A stretch of 64,000 nucleotides of DNA. Origin: Tetragenococcus halophilus subsp. halophilus DSM 20339. Lineage in GTDB: Bacteria; Bacillota; Bacilli; Lactobacillales; Enterococcaceae. This document shows, in pieces, positions 47,278 through 56,120 of this stretch; within the stretch, counting starts at the first letter, position 1, and the number at the start of each line of letters is the position of its first letter. The notes beneath the pieces were generated by a model that made no database searches, had not been told where the DNA came from, and was given only the letters and a program-made list of their open reading frames with translations. The translations under genes were made by a program, and so were the position numbers. The stretch covers positions 372,001-436,000 of the forward strand of contig NZ_PXYA01000003.1 in assembly GCF_003841405.1 (NCBI RefSeq), given 5' to 3'.

Positions 47278-49001
47278 TTTAAATCCTCCTCTCTTAGTTG
47301 CGAATAAGCAATTTCTTGATAGGTTTTATTATTGTCCAGTAATTCTTTATGTGTACCTTTACCCACAACTTTACCTGCTTCTAAAACTAAAATAATATCT
47401 GCATCCATAATCGTACTTACACGTTGGGCAACAATCACTTTGATTGCATTTTGTATTTCTTGTTGCAGTGCTTGTCTTAAGTTTGCATCCGTCTTAAAGT
47501 CCAAAGCTGAAAAAGAATCATCAAATACATACAAATCAGCTGCTTTAATCAATGCACGCGCGATAGCCAATCGTTGTCTTTGACCTCCGGAAAAATTGCC
47601 GCCGCCTTGTTCAACATGGCTATCTAAGCCATCTGGCATTTCTAAGACAAAATCTTGTGCCTGCGCTATTTTTAATGCTTGCCAGATTTGTTCTTCTGAA
47701 GCTTCTACATTACCATAACGCATATTTTCTCGAATCGTTCCGCGAAATAACACCGCTGTTTGGGGGACAAAACCGATAAGCTCCCGTAAGTCATGTTGAC
47801 GGATGTTTCGAATATCATGACCATTTAAACGTATTGTCCCTGAAGAAACTTCATGTAAGCTGGGTAATAAATTGGCAAAAGTTGTTTTACCAGAACCTGT
47901 ACCCCCAATAATTGCTACGGTTTGACCAGCTTTTGCTTTAAAATTAACATCTTCTAAAGCCAAACTATCCGCATCTGCATAGCGAAAATTTACTTTATCA
48001 AATGTCAAAGTAGCCTCTTCTTTACTCAAAGAAATCTCTTCCGGCTGCTTTTTGTCAGTTATATCAGGGGTTTCTTCTAACACTTCATTAATCCGATCAG
48101 CTGAAGCTTGTGCTCTTGGAACCATAACAAATATCATAGAAAGCATCATAAAGCTAATCAATATTTGCATAGCATAAGTAATAAAAGCAATCATATTCCC
48201 CACTTGTAATTGCATGTCAGCAATATACTGACCACCAAACCAAGTAATTCCAATATTTGTACCACTCATAATCAGTGTCATCAAAGGCATCATAAAAGCA
48301 ACAATAGTGTTGACTTTAATCGCTGTATGAGTGAAGTCACGGTTGGCTTGATCAAAACGATCTGTTTCATGGTTTTCCTTGTTAAAAGCCCGTATCACAC
48401 GGACACCTGTTAATTCTTCGCGAAATATTAAATTAATACGGTCCGTCTTTTTTTGCATACTCCGAAACAAAGGAACAGCAAAATACATAATCCCTCCGAC
48501 AGCAACAATTACTAAAGGAATGACAACTAAAAATACCTTTGTTAACTGTGCATCTTTTTGATAGGCTAGAAAGCTTGCGCCCAGCAACATAATAGGCGCT
48601 TGAATCATTAAACGTAGAAACATTTGCATCACTCTTTGAACTTGCTCTACGTCATTGGTCGTCCGAGTAATTAAGGAAGCTGCACCATAATTACCAAACT
48701 TATTAATTGAAAAATTCTCAGCTTTTTTATAAATTTCAGTACGTAATTTTTTTCCTAATCTTTGTGATTCTCTTGTTGCGAAAAAAGCATTCCCAAAAGC
48801 TGCTATAATACTTATGACGGAGATTATCATCATAATACCGCCGATTCGCCAAATATAATCTATATCTCCTTTAGCAACACCATTATCAATGATATTTGAT
48901 GTCATATTTGGTAAATATAAATCAGCAAGTACTTGAAATGCCATAAAAACAACTGCTAACAAAGCAGAAACAACAGACGCTTTTTTTACTACTTTTATCA
49001 T
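47274..49001 (-). CDS. ABC exporter half-transporter, degenerate ATPase site (EfrA-like)
   Basis: A 575-residue half-transporter: membrane domain (about 5-300), then an ATPase with Walker A GGTGSGKTT and signature FSGGQRQR. Walker B reads LYVFDDSFSALD, with Asp in place of the catalytic Glu, and the switch region is VAQRVSTI (Gln in place of the His). These changes define the inactive site of heterodimeric exporters, complementing the canonical partner. The ATG at 49001 overlaps the TetR stop (TGATG). A longer frame reaching 49046 lies inside the TetR gene. This is part of the tetR-efrA-efrB operon. Confidence 0.82.
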   Translation of the reverse strand: MIKVVKKASVVSALLAVVFMAFQVLADLYLPNMTSNIIDNGVAKGDIDYIWRIGGIMMIISVISIIAAFGNAFFATRESQRLGKKLRTEIYKKAENFSINKFGNYGAASLITRTTNDVEQVQRVMQMFLRLMIQAPIMLLGASFLAYQKDAQLTKVFLVVIPLVIVAVGGIMYFAVPLFRSMQKKTDRINLIFREELTGVRVIRAFNKENHETDRFDQANRDFTHTAIKVNTIVAFMMPLMTLIMSGTNIGITWFGGQYIADMQLQVGNMIAFITYAMQILISFMMLSMIFVMVPRAQASADRINEVLEETPDITDKKQPEEISLSKEEATLTFDKVNFRYADADSLALEDVNFKAKAGQTVAIIGGTGSGKTTFANLLPSLHEVSSGTIRLNGHDIRNIRQHDLRELIGFVPQTAVLFRGTIRENMRYGNVEASEEQIWQALKIAQAQDFVLEMPDGLDSHVEQGGGNFSGGQRQRLAIARALIKAADLYVFDDSFSALDFKTDANLRQALQQEIQNAIKVIVAQRVSTIMDADIILVLEAGKVVGKGTHKELLDNNKTYQEIAYSQLREEDLK

Positions 49002-49687
49002 CAATGATTCCCCCTTTCGTTTGTTTCCATTCCTTTTTGTAACCAATTTAATTTCAAATGGAATTCTTCATTAATTTTTTGAATATCATACTCTCCATTT
49101 TTACAGTGGTGACGGTAACCATCAGCAATGGTTGAAAAAGTAATATGTATCAATAAACGAAAGAGCAATTCCAACTGTTGATCATCAACAACCGCTAATT
49201 TCGTCTGATCAATCTCTTTTAACATCGCTTTTGTGATTTCTTGCATTTTTTCATGCGCCGCATCACTCGTTTTCCGTAGTTCTTTCTGCTGATTTGCTTC
49301 ATTAAAAGTAATAAATCGATGGATAGCACGAGGATCTAAACTTGTAAACAAGTTTTTATAAAAAAGTACATTTTCACCTTTAAATATTTCTAGAATCCAA
49401 CTTGAAAAAAATTCTTCAAAAGTAGCAAACAAATCTCCTTGATGTTGTCTCAAATGAATAAGAAATTGTTTATGGTTATCTTTTCCTAATGAATGAAAAT
49501 AATATAAATATAAATCTTCCATATCTTCAAAGTATTGATAAAAACTACCCCTGGAAATATCTGCTTCTTTTACGACATTAGCAATAGAAGCATCCTTTAA
49601 TGCACTTTGTGAGAACTCTTTTTTTGCTGCTTTTAAAATCCGCTTTTGTTTTTCTTTGGGGAGGTTAAAAAAGGTCTCATTGGGCAT
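49001..49687 (-). CDS. TetR/AcrR family repressor of the ABC exporter operon
   Basis: A 228-residue regulator. The N-terminal HTH (about residues 10-57) contains KQKRILKAAKKEFSQSALKD, then IANVVKEADISRGSFYQYFE, the TetR signature, including the YxYFx end. The C-terminal ligand domain is unrelated to well-known members. The gene lies first in an operon with the exporter and overlaps its start. Two TGACA-N3-TGTCA palindromes upstream are likely its own binding sites, making it autoregulated and inducer-released. Confidence 0.88.
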   Translation of the reverse strand: MPNETFFNLPKEKQKRILKAAKKEFSQSALKDASIANVVKEADISRGSFYQYFEDMEDLYLYYFHSLGKDNHKQFLIHLRQHQGDLFATFEEFFSSWILEIFKGENVLFYKNLFTSLDPRAIHRFITFNEANQQKELRKTSDAAHEKMQEITKAMLKEIDQTKLAVVDDQQLELLFRLLIHITFSTIADGYRHHCKNGEYDIQKINEEFHLKLNWLQKGMETNERGNH

Positions 49688-49721
49688 AACAAGTTCCCTC
49701 CTTTATTTCTCTAAGAATTTA

Positions 49722-49749
49722 TGACACGCTGTCATATGACAATATGTCA
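49722..49749. promoter_or_regulatory. Two tandem TetR-type operators
   Basis: TGACACGCTGTCA (49722-49734) and TGACAATATGTCA (49737-49749) are perfect TGACA-N3-TGTCA palindromes with centres 15 bp apart. They lie between the tetR start and its promoter, overlapping the -10 box. Confidence 0.8.
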
Positions 49750-49776
49750 TTGTACGCTGTTGATATGAGTTTGCAA
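49749..49776 (-). promoter_or_regulatory. Promoter of the tetR-exporter operon
   Basis: Minus strand TTGCAA (49776-49771), a 16-bp spacer and TACAAT (49754-49749). The second operator touches the -10 box, so repression by occlusion is expected. Confidence 0.7.
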
Positions 49777-49925
49777 GAAAAATGTTTTCAAATTTCATGA
49801 AAATTTTTATACATTTTTTATAAAAAAAATTCAGCTATAATTACTTTTTATCGAAAAAGCGCTATTTTTTACATACACATCGTGATAAACTGAGCATGAA
49901 TACAAAATAAGGGAGATTTACAAAA

Positions 49926-50735
49926 ATGAAGAAATGGCAAATTGGATTAACCGCTGCTGTTGGGTTAATATTTTTAGGAGGATGCGCTAATTCCAATGGC
50001 TCAAAAAATGCCACTGCAGCCACAACAGAGGAAAAAGCTGATACTACGATTCATTTAGCTGCGGCAGCAAGCCTGGAATATGCATTTGAAGAAAAATTAA
50101 TCCCCATGTATGAAAAAGAATATGACAAAGTAAAAATCGAAGGTACTTATGATAGTTCTGGTAATTTGCAAACACAAATTGAACAAGGAATGGACACAGA
50201 TATCTTCTTTTCAGCGGCTACTCAGCAAATGGATGAATTAATTGCGGAAGAATTCATTGATAAAGACTCAGAAATAGGCTTATTAGAAAATAAATTAGTC
50301 TTAATCACACCAGAGAATAATCCTAAAGAAGTGGAAGACTTCGCTGATTTAAAAAATGCAGATACAATCGCAATTGGGGACCCAGAAAGTGTCCCGGCAG
50401 GACAATACGCTCAAGAATCACTAACTAATTTAGATTTATGGGATTCACTCAAAGATCGTTTCAGTATGGGAACTAATGTGACCCAAGTATTAAATTGGGT
50501 AGCTGAAAATAGTGCAGATGCAGGTTTAGTCTATGAGACAGACGCCAAGACGACCGCTGACGTGACCGTGATTGATGAAGCACCAGAAGAAAGTATCAAA
50601 GACCCTATCCTTTACCCAGTTGCTCAGTTAGAAGACAGCCAGAATGCAAAAACAGCCAAGGACTTTTTAACATTCTTGCAAACTGATGAAACTGTTAAAG
50701 TTTTTGAAGATTATGGTTTTACTGCAGCACAATAA
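49926..50735 (+). CDS. modA: Molybdate ABC transporter substrate-binding lipoprotein
   Basis: A 269-residue lipoprotein: signal peptide then lipobox LGGC (Cys about residue 21), followed by an acidic linker and the ModA fold. Family marks are IHLAAAASLEYAFEEK, IEGTYDSSGNLQTQIEQG and DIFFSAATQQMDEL in the first half, and the hinge region SVPAGQYAQESL. It binds molybdate or tungstate outside the membrane. Its transporter partners, modB and modC, are on the other strand, convergent and 1.6 kb away. Its own terminator follows. The mature protein is very acidic. Confidence 0.9.
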   Translation: MKKWQIGLTAAVGLIFLGGCANSNGSKNATAATTEEKADTTIHLAAAASLEYAFEEKLIPMYEKEYDKVKIEGTYDSSGNLQTQIEQGMDTDIFFSAATQQMDELIAEEFIDKDSEIGLLENKLVLITPENNPKEVEDFADLKNADTIAIGDPESVPAGQYAQESLTNLDLWDSLKDRFSMGTNVTQVLNWVAENSADAGLVYETDAKTTADVTVIDEAPEESIKDPILYPVAQLEDSQNAKTAKDFLTFLQTDETVKVFEDYGFTAAQ

Positions 50736-50776
50736 TTTTATATTTACAAAAAATATAAGTTCGTTTTAACACACCT

Positions 50777-50815
50777 AAAAAAGAGATTGGAAAAATTTTC
50801 CAGTCTCTTTTTTTA
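50777..50815. terminator. Terminator between modA and the convergent mod operon
   Basis: AAAGAGATTGGAAAA pairs with TTTTCCAGTCTCTTT, with A- and T-runs on the two sides. It can serve both strands. Confidence 0.8.
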
Positions 50816-50826
50816 TCATTGGTTGA

Positions 50827-51318
50827 CTAATGTTTATAAGCTTCATTTTGTCTATCCTGTATCAAGCCGATTGCATGAGGCAGCTGATCAATAATATAAG
50901 TTAATGATTCTTCTACTGCTTTAGGACTTCCCGGTAGGTTGATAATCAATGTCTGATGACGTATGACCGATACTCCTCGACTCAGCATTGAACGTTTGGT
51001 AATCTGCATACTAAAATTACGCATTGCTTCAGAAATTCCCGGTACATTCCTTTGTCCAACTGCTTGCGTAGCTTCTGGCATACAATCTCTTGGCGCTAGT
51101 CCTGTGCCCCCTGTTGTCAAAATTAAATCGGCATTTTTTTGATCGCAAATTCTTTTCATGGCTTTGATCAGTTGTTCTTTATCATCTGGCAACACCAATT
51201 GTTCACTAATTTTTAAGTCCTTTTGCTGACAAAGTTCAACAATTTTTTTCCCGCTGGTATCTTCACGTTTGCCCGCATAAGCACTATCGCTTGAAACGAT
51301 AACTGCTACTCTATACAT
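50827..51318 (-). CDS. mogA: MogA/MoaB family molybdenum cofactor protein
   Basis: A 163-residue protein of the MoaB/Mog family, which adenylates molybdopterin before metal insertion. Motifs are VSSDSAYAGKREDTSG, TTGGTGLAPRDCMPEAT (the molybdopterin-binding TGGTG) and LIINLPGSPKAVEE. It begins 4 bp after the modC stop (TAATAAATG), last in the moeA-like-modB-modC-mogA operon. Whether it acts as MogA or MoaB is unclear; either fits cofactor assembly. The reading frame is intact. Confidence 0.88.
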   Translation of the reverse strand: MYRVAVIVSSDSAYAGKREDTSGKKIVELCQQKDLKISEQLVLPDDKEQLIKAMKRICDQKNADLILTTGGTGLAPRDCMPEATQAVGQRNVPGISEAMRNFSMQITKRSMLSRGVSVIRHQTLIINLPGSPKAVEESLTYIIDQLPHAIGLIQDRQNEAYKH

Positions 51319-51321
51319 TTA

Positions 51322-52358
51322 TTACTCCCTCGCTTTTAACAACTGAATATTTTCTGGCAGTACTGCCAATTTCCCTGAAAATGCCGCTTGTGCTTGTGAT
51401 TTATCAACTTTCCACCAAATTGTTTCTTTAGCCTCTTGATTTTGACATAAGTGCTGTCGTTCAAAAAGTGTCTGAGCAGTATCAATCATTGTAGGAGAAA
51501 AAGAATTATCTACTTGTTGGTCGAAAGGATCATAAAAGTCATGTGCACGCACACCAACCCATCCAATATCGTCTGTAATTGTTTTTTCAGTTTTCAACTG
51601 GACTCCCCAATCACAGGCAAACAATTGATGCTCAGTGATTTTCTTTATGCGGGAAAAATTTTTACATCCTGTTAGTTTTGAAGTTGCCAAATGTTGCGGC
51701 TGTTCAAAAATCTCTTTTAAATCCCCTTTTTCAATTGTCTGTCCTTCATCTAAAATAACTAACTTTTCACATAATCGATACGCTTCGCTTCTATTATGGG
51801 TTACCATAATAACATCGCCTGAGAATTCAGCTAAAAAATTTTTCATTTCAATCTCTACTTTTTCCTTTAAAAAAGTATCTAAAGCTGAAAAAGGTTCATC
51901 TAACATTAATATTTCCGGTTCACTAGCCAGTAAACGAGCTAAAGCCACTCGCTGTTTTTGTCCTCCAGACAATTCTGCGGGATAAGAATCAGCAATTTCT
52001 TCTATATCAAAACGTTGTAGAAGAGATCTTACTTTTGTTTTTTTATTCCCTTTATTTTTCACACAGGAAATGTTCTTTCGAACAGTAAAATTCGGGAACA
52101 AAGCATAATCCTGAAAAAGATAGCCTACTTTACGTTTTTGTGGTTTTATGTAAATCCCTTTTTTATCATCAAATAAAGTACGTCCGTTTACTTTAATTAC
52201 CCCTTTATCAGGAGTTTCAATGCCGGCAATACATTTTAAAATCATACTTTTTCCTGAGCCTGAAGCTCCTAGCAAAGCAGTATGATTAGAATTCATTGAA
52301 AAAGAGCTATTTAAAGTAAAGGAATTTAATTTTTTTCAATATTAATCTCCAAACTCAT
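51322..52358 (-). pseudogene. modC: Molybdate ABC transporter ATPase, N-terminal frameshift
   Basis: The ATG at 52358 overlaps the modB stop (ATGA) and begins MSLEINIEKN, then stops. On the minus strand the A7 run (52336-52330) needs eight A to continue as KKLNSFTL and so on into the intact frame that begins MNSNHTALLGASGSGKS. The remaining 324 residues are normal: Walker A GASGSGKS, signature LSGGQKQRV, Walker B LMLDEPFSALD, and a C-terminal TOBE-like domain. So one A is missing. Without slippage, translation would need an internal start at 52296, which has no ribosome-binding site and loses the first beta-strand. Confidence 0.85.
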
Positions 52359-53035
52359 AGCTTTTTCCTCTTCATTCCTTTTTTATTACTTTTTAAAGTA
52401 ATTAAATTCATTGCTACAACGACTACAAAAGAAAAGAGTACAATAATTCCTACTTCTTGATAAGCATCTTCCATTCTTCCAGCAGCTACCGATGAATAGA
52501 TTGACAATGGCAATGTCCGAGTTTTTCCTGCAATATTGCCAGCAATCATCGCCGTCGCGCCAAATTCTCCCAATCCTCTAGCAAAAGATAAAATCCCTCC
52601 AGAAAGAATACCTGGTGTGGCAAGTGGTAACTGTATCTTAAAAAATATATAACTCTCTGATAAACCAAGTGTTTGTGCTGCGTAACGATAATTTTTGTCC
52701 ACTTGTTCTAATGCTCCCCGAGCAGAGCGATACATTAAAGGAAATGAAATTACGATGGCAGCTAATACCGTTGCACTCCAAGAAAAAGCGATTTTCCAAG
52801 AGAAGTATTCCAAGAAAAAACTACCAACAGGTCCTTGAACACCAAAAATATATAATAGAAAAAATCCAGCAACCGTAGGCGGCAAAACCATAGGGAGCGT
52901 CAAAATACCATCAATCGTCATTTTCCAATAGTCATTTTTCATTGAAATGACTAATTTAGCAGCTACTATGCCCAGAAAAAAAGTAATAACACCAGACACA
53001 GCTGCGGTTCTCATAGATATAATAAACGGTGACAT
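52355..53035 (-). CDS. modB: Molybdate ABC transporter permease
   Basis: A 226-residue permease with about five or six membrane segments. The EAA-type motif is AAQTLGLSESYIFFKIQLPL (about 145-164), which contacts the ATPase. The motif ILTLPMVLPPTVAGF near the N-terminus is typical of ModB. AAAGGA before the ATG at 53035 supports this start; the frame itself extends to 53068. The stop overlaps the modC start. It is in an operon with a MoeA-like gene and modC. Confidence 0.9.
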   Translation of the reverse strand: MSPFIISMRTAAVSGVITFFLGIVAAKLVISMKNDYWKMTIDGILTLPMVLPPTVAGFFLLYIFGVQGPVGSFFLEYFSWKIAFSWSATVLAAIVISFPLMYRSARGALEQVDKNYRYAAQTLGLSESYIFFKIQLPLATPGILSGGILSFARGLGEFGATAMIAGNIAGKTRTLPLSIYSSVAAGRMEDAYQEVGIIVLFSFVVVVAMNLITLKSNKKGMKRKKL

Positions 53036-53049
53036 ATAAGACTTCCTTT

Positions 53050-54033
53050 CTACAACAGACCGCCGCAACCAAGTGAAGCAATATCTGTAAAAGATAGCTT
53101 AATATCAGCCATCACACGCGGCAAAATTAAGTCAAAGACTGTTCTGGCTGAAAACATAACGGCTCCTGGAAGTCCCATCACAGTTGCTCCATTATCTAAA
53201 TAAGACAAAGCAAACATAGATCCTGGTAAAACAGGTGTGCCATAACAAATGAACTGCTCACTTGTATTTTGTATTGCTGTCGGTGTACAATCATCAGCAT
53301 CAACACTCATTCCTCCTGTGCACAAGATGATATCGCATCCCTTATTTTTCATTTCCTTGATAGCTTGTTCGATCATTTCTAGTTGATCATCAACAATTTT
53401 AGTTGCGATAATCTCAGCTGGAAAAGGCGTAATTTTCTTTCTTAGTACCGGCTCAAAACCATCTTTGATACGTTTATAATAGACTTCGCTACCGGTTGTT
53501 ATAATGCCAATTTTTTTAAAAGTAAATGGATGTAATTGTAGTAAAGGCCTTTTTCCGATATGTTGTTTTAGATCCTTTAATTTGTTTTCCTCCATAACAA
53601 GTGGAATAATCCGCATACCTGCAGCAACTTCTCCTTTTTCCAGCGAATAAAAATTTGGTTTTGTCGCAATCATCGTTTTTCCAGTTGCATTCACTATCTC
53701 TAATCGTTTTTGATCAACTGTTAAAACTCCTTGTTTTTCAGCGATAGCTTCAATTTTCCCCTCTTTTATTTCAGAAGGCACCAAATGCTCACTATTACAC
53801 ATTTGAAAAAGATATTGTGCCGCTTCTTCTTCATGGATCATCCCAACTTGCTTTTCACCGACATAAATATGAGCTTTTCCCATATTTAGTAATATGGCTA
53901 CATCTTCTTTGGTTATAACATGGCCTTTGCGAAAACGTGGCCCCTTTTTTTCCTTAGGGATAATCTGAGTCATATCTTGCCACAAGGTCATCCCTACTGC
54001 ATCCTCTACAGCAATAATTTTCACTGCTGCCAC
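53050..54033 (-). CDS. Molybdopterin-binding MoeA-like protein
   Basis: A 327-residue protein with a MoeA-type N-terminal region and a MoCF-binding domain containing GIITTGSEVY and IILCTGGMSVDADDCTP, the molybdopterin-binding TGG signature. It is shorter than classic MoeA (about 400) and resembles the molybdopterin-binding proteins found near molybdenum hydroxylases in Firmicutes. It is first in the operon with modB, modC and mogA. No genes for the earlier steps of cofactor synthesis (moaA, moaC, moaD, moaE) are in the window. Confidence 0.8.
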   Translation of the reverse strand: MAAVKIIAVEDAVGMTLWQDMTQIIPKEKKGPRFRKGHVITKEDVAILLNMGKAHIYVGEKQVGMIHEEEAAQYLFQMCNSEHLVPSEIKEGKIEAIAEKQGVLTVDQKRLEIVNATGKTMIATKPNFYSLEKGEVAAGMRIIPLVMEENKLKDLKQHIGKRPLLQLHPFTFKKIGIITTGSEVYYKRIKDGFEPVLRKKITPFPAEIIATKIVDDQLEMIEQAIKEMKNKGCDIILCTGGMSVDADDCTPTAIQNTSEQFICYGTPVLPGSMFALSYLDNGATVMGLPGAVMFSARTVFDLILPRVMADIKLSFTDIASLGCGGLL

Positions 54034-54262
54034 CTCCTTATATGATATGCTTGTTTACTATTATACAATTAGATTATCACGATATGACCAATAAAGACAG
54101 CGCTAACTAAAAAATAATTAAACATAAGAGGAGCGTTTTGCTTAAATTTTTACTTTTTAGCGCAAACATTTTTCACGCCACTACTATTTTTTTGTGTTAA
54201 ACTAACACTTGGGCAAAGAAAACCTACATATGAAGATATAGTTGAGAGGAGTTTGGTCATCA

Positions 54263-54826
54263 ATGATCACAATGGATGATATTATTCGTGAAGGTCGTCC
54301 TACTTTACGAAAAGTGGCCGAAGAAGTCACATTACCTTTAAGTGATGAAGACAAAAAATTAGGAAATGAACTGATGGAGTTTCTAGAAAATAGTCAAGAC
54401 CCCCAAAAAGCTGAAGAGTTAGAACTACGAGGTGGTATTGGTTTGGCTGCTCCACAAGTGAATGTTTCAAAACGTATTACCGCTGTTTTAGTTCCAAGTT
54501 TGGACCCTAACGTCGAAGAACCTGAATTTAAGGATGTTTTATATAATCCAAAAATTTTAAGTCACTCTGTACAAGGCGCTTGCTTAGGCGAAGGTGAAGG
54601 CTGTTTGTCAGTAGATCGAGATGTCCCTGGCTATGTGGTGCGTCAAGCAAGAATTACTTTACGTTATTATAATGCCGAAGGTGAAAAGAAAAAAATTCGT
54701 CTGAAAAACTATCCAGCAGTTGTTGTACAACATGAACTTGATCACTTAAACGGTGTTCTTTTTTATGACCATATCAACGAAGAAAATCCATTTGCACTAA
54801 ATGAAGGTGTATTAGTGATTGAATAA
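54263..54826 (+). CDS. def: Peptide deformylase
   Basis: A 187-residue Fe/Zn hydrolase that removes the formyl group from nascent proteins. The three motifs are [15 protein letters not shown] (metal Cys) and QHELDHLNG (two metal His, catalytic Glu). It is a type 2 deformylase by length and by the insert before motif 2, common in Gram-positives. A TTG-initiated longer frame exists at 54242; GGAG about 11 nt before the ATG at 54263 supports the shorter form. It ends in a good terminator. Confidence 0.95.
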   Translation: MITMDDIIREGRPTLRKVAEEVTLPLSDEDKKLGNELMEFLENSQDPQKAEELELRGGIGLAAPQVNVSKRITAVLVPSLDPNVEEPEFKDVLYNPKILSHSVQGACLGEGEGCLSVDRDVPGYVVRQARITLRYYNAEGEKKKIRLKNYPAVVVQHELDHLNGVLFYDHINEENPFALNEGVLVIE

Positions 54827-54874
54827 AAAAATTCATCAACCGTAATAAAAATTAGCGGTTGATGAATTTTTTAT
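54826..54874 (+). terminator. Terminator after def
   Basis: AAATTCATCAACCG pairs with CGGTTGATGAATTTTTT across an 18-nt loop, directly at the stop codon. Confidence 0.85.
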
Positions 54875-54908
54875 AATATCAGATATTTTGTTCTTTCTAG
54901 GAAGAATT

Positions 54909-55095
54909 GGCCCTAACTTCCCCTGATAAAGGCCCACAAATCAAGTTAGTGGACCAAAAGTAATGAAACTAAGGGACAAGATGCTTACTATTGGCCCTTA
55001 CTCTAGGTTAGCATGGACCAATTGTCTCACTGGTGGCCCTTCTTTTAAGTATCTTGGGGCCATTTTTTTGCCTCACTGGCTAAAATTTGCCTTAA
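54909..55095. repeat. 42-bp periodic tandem repeat (array 3)
   Basis: GGCC/GGAC boxes lie at 54909, 54951, 54993 and 55035, exactly 42 bp apart, with a mid-unit GGRC box 22 bp after each (54931, 54973, 55015, 55057). Typical unit start is GGCCCTTACT. A degenerate unit follows at 55077. The array lies between def and the convergent metQ gene. The remaining spacer (55096-55254) has only an ATCGTTTATT/AATAAACGAT inverted repeat (55175-55184, 55229-55238). Confidence 0.85.
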
Positions 55096-55254
55096 ACCAT
55101 TTAAAGAAAGAATCGTAGCTTCTAATTGTGGTTCGCAAAAAACTAAAATCACAAATAGCTAACATAAGCCATTTATCGTTTATTCTGCCTTCCTGTTTCT
55201 AGCTAAATAGTGTCTTGCTAAGTCACAAAATAAACGATAGCTAAATTTTCTTTC

Positions 55255-56103
55255 CTATTTTCTGCCAAATTCTTCCCATGCCGGAATATCTGCACCATTT
55301 GACGTTTCTTCGATCACTTCTTTTGTCTCTTCTGATTGGTAAGCATCGACAACTTTTCGATAGACTTCGTTGTCTTCATCTTCTTTTCTTGCTGCGATGA
55401 TGTTCACGTAAGGACGTGAGGTATCATCTACCGGCTCTAGAAAAATCGCGTCATCATTTGGTGAAAGGCCGGCATCCACTGCCATACCACTATTAATTAC
55501 AGACGCATCAACATCTTCCATCGCACGCGCAGTTTGCGATGCCTCTAATTCCGTAATTTCTAAATCTTTCGGATTGGCGGTTATATCAGAAACTGTCGGA
55601 TTTTGTGCATCTTCGTCAAGTTGGATCAAATCAGCCGTCTGTAAAAGTTTCAAAGCGCGCCCACCATTTGTTACATCATCAGGTATGGAAACTTCTGCGC
55701 CGTTTTCTAGTTCTTCCACATCTTCAATTTTTTCGGAGTAGATTCCTAAAGGAGCATTCACAGTATTTCCAATAGATACCAGATCAGATCCTCGTTCATC
55801 ATTATAATTATCCAAGAAGTCTTGATGTTGGAAAGAATTAAGGTCGATATCACCGTTTTCTAAGGCTGTATTGGGCTGACTATACTCGGTGAACTCTACA
55901 TATTCTATATCTATCCCCTCATCTGCCAAACGGTCTTTTACATCATCCCAAACATCCGTATCTGCTCCGATTACACCTAGATTAACTGTCGTATCTTCTG
56001 AAGTACTTTCTGCTGCTTCTGAATCACCTTGTCCACTACTGCACCCAGTAATAATAAAAAGAGCTGCAAAAGCAAAAGCTAACAAACTTTTTCTTTTTTT
56101 CAT
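55255..56103 (-). CDS. metQ: Methionine ABC transporter substrate-binding lipoprotein
   Basis: A 282-residue lipoprotein: signal peptide, lipobox ITGC (Cys about residue 21), an acidic Ser/Glu linker, then the NlpA/MetQ fold with VNLGVIGADTDVWDDVK, NSFQHQDFLDNYNDE and INSGMAVDAGL. It binds methionine outside the membrane for MetNI. The mature protein is extremely rich in Asp and Glu. It is the last gene of metN-metI-metQ, 17 bp after metI, under tandem T-boxes. The methionine assignment rests on family and synteny. Confidence 0.9.
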   Translation of the reverse strand: MKKRKSLLAFAFAALFIITGCSSGQGDSEAAESTSEDTTVNLGVIGADTDVWDDVKDRLADEGIDIEYVEFTEYSQPNTALENGDIDLNSFQHQDFLDNYNDERGSDLVSIGNTVNAPLGIYSEKIEDVEELENGAEVSIPDDVTNGGRALKLLQTADLIQLDEDAQNPTVSDITANPKDLEITELEASQTARAMEDVDASVINSGMAVDAGLSPNDDAIFLEPVDDTSRPYVNIIAARKEDEDNEVYRKVVDAYQSEETKEVIEETSNGADIPAWEEFGRK

Positions 56104-56120
56104 TTAACATTCCTCCCAAT

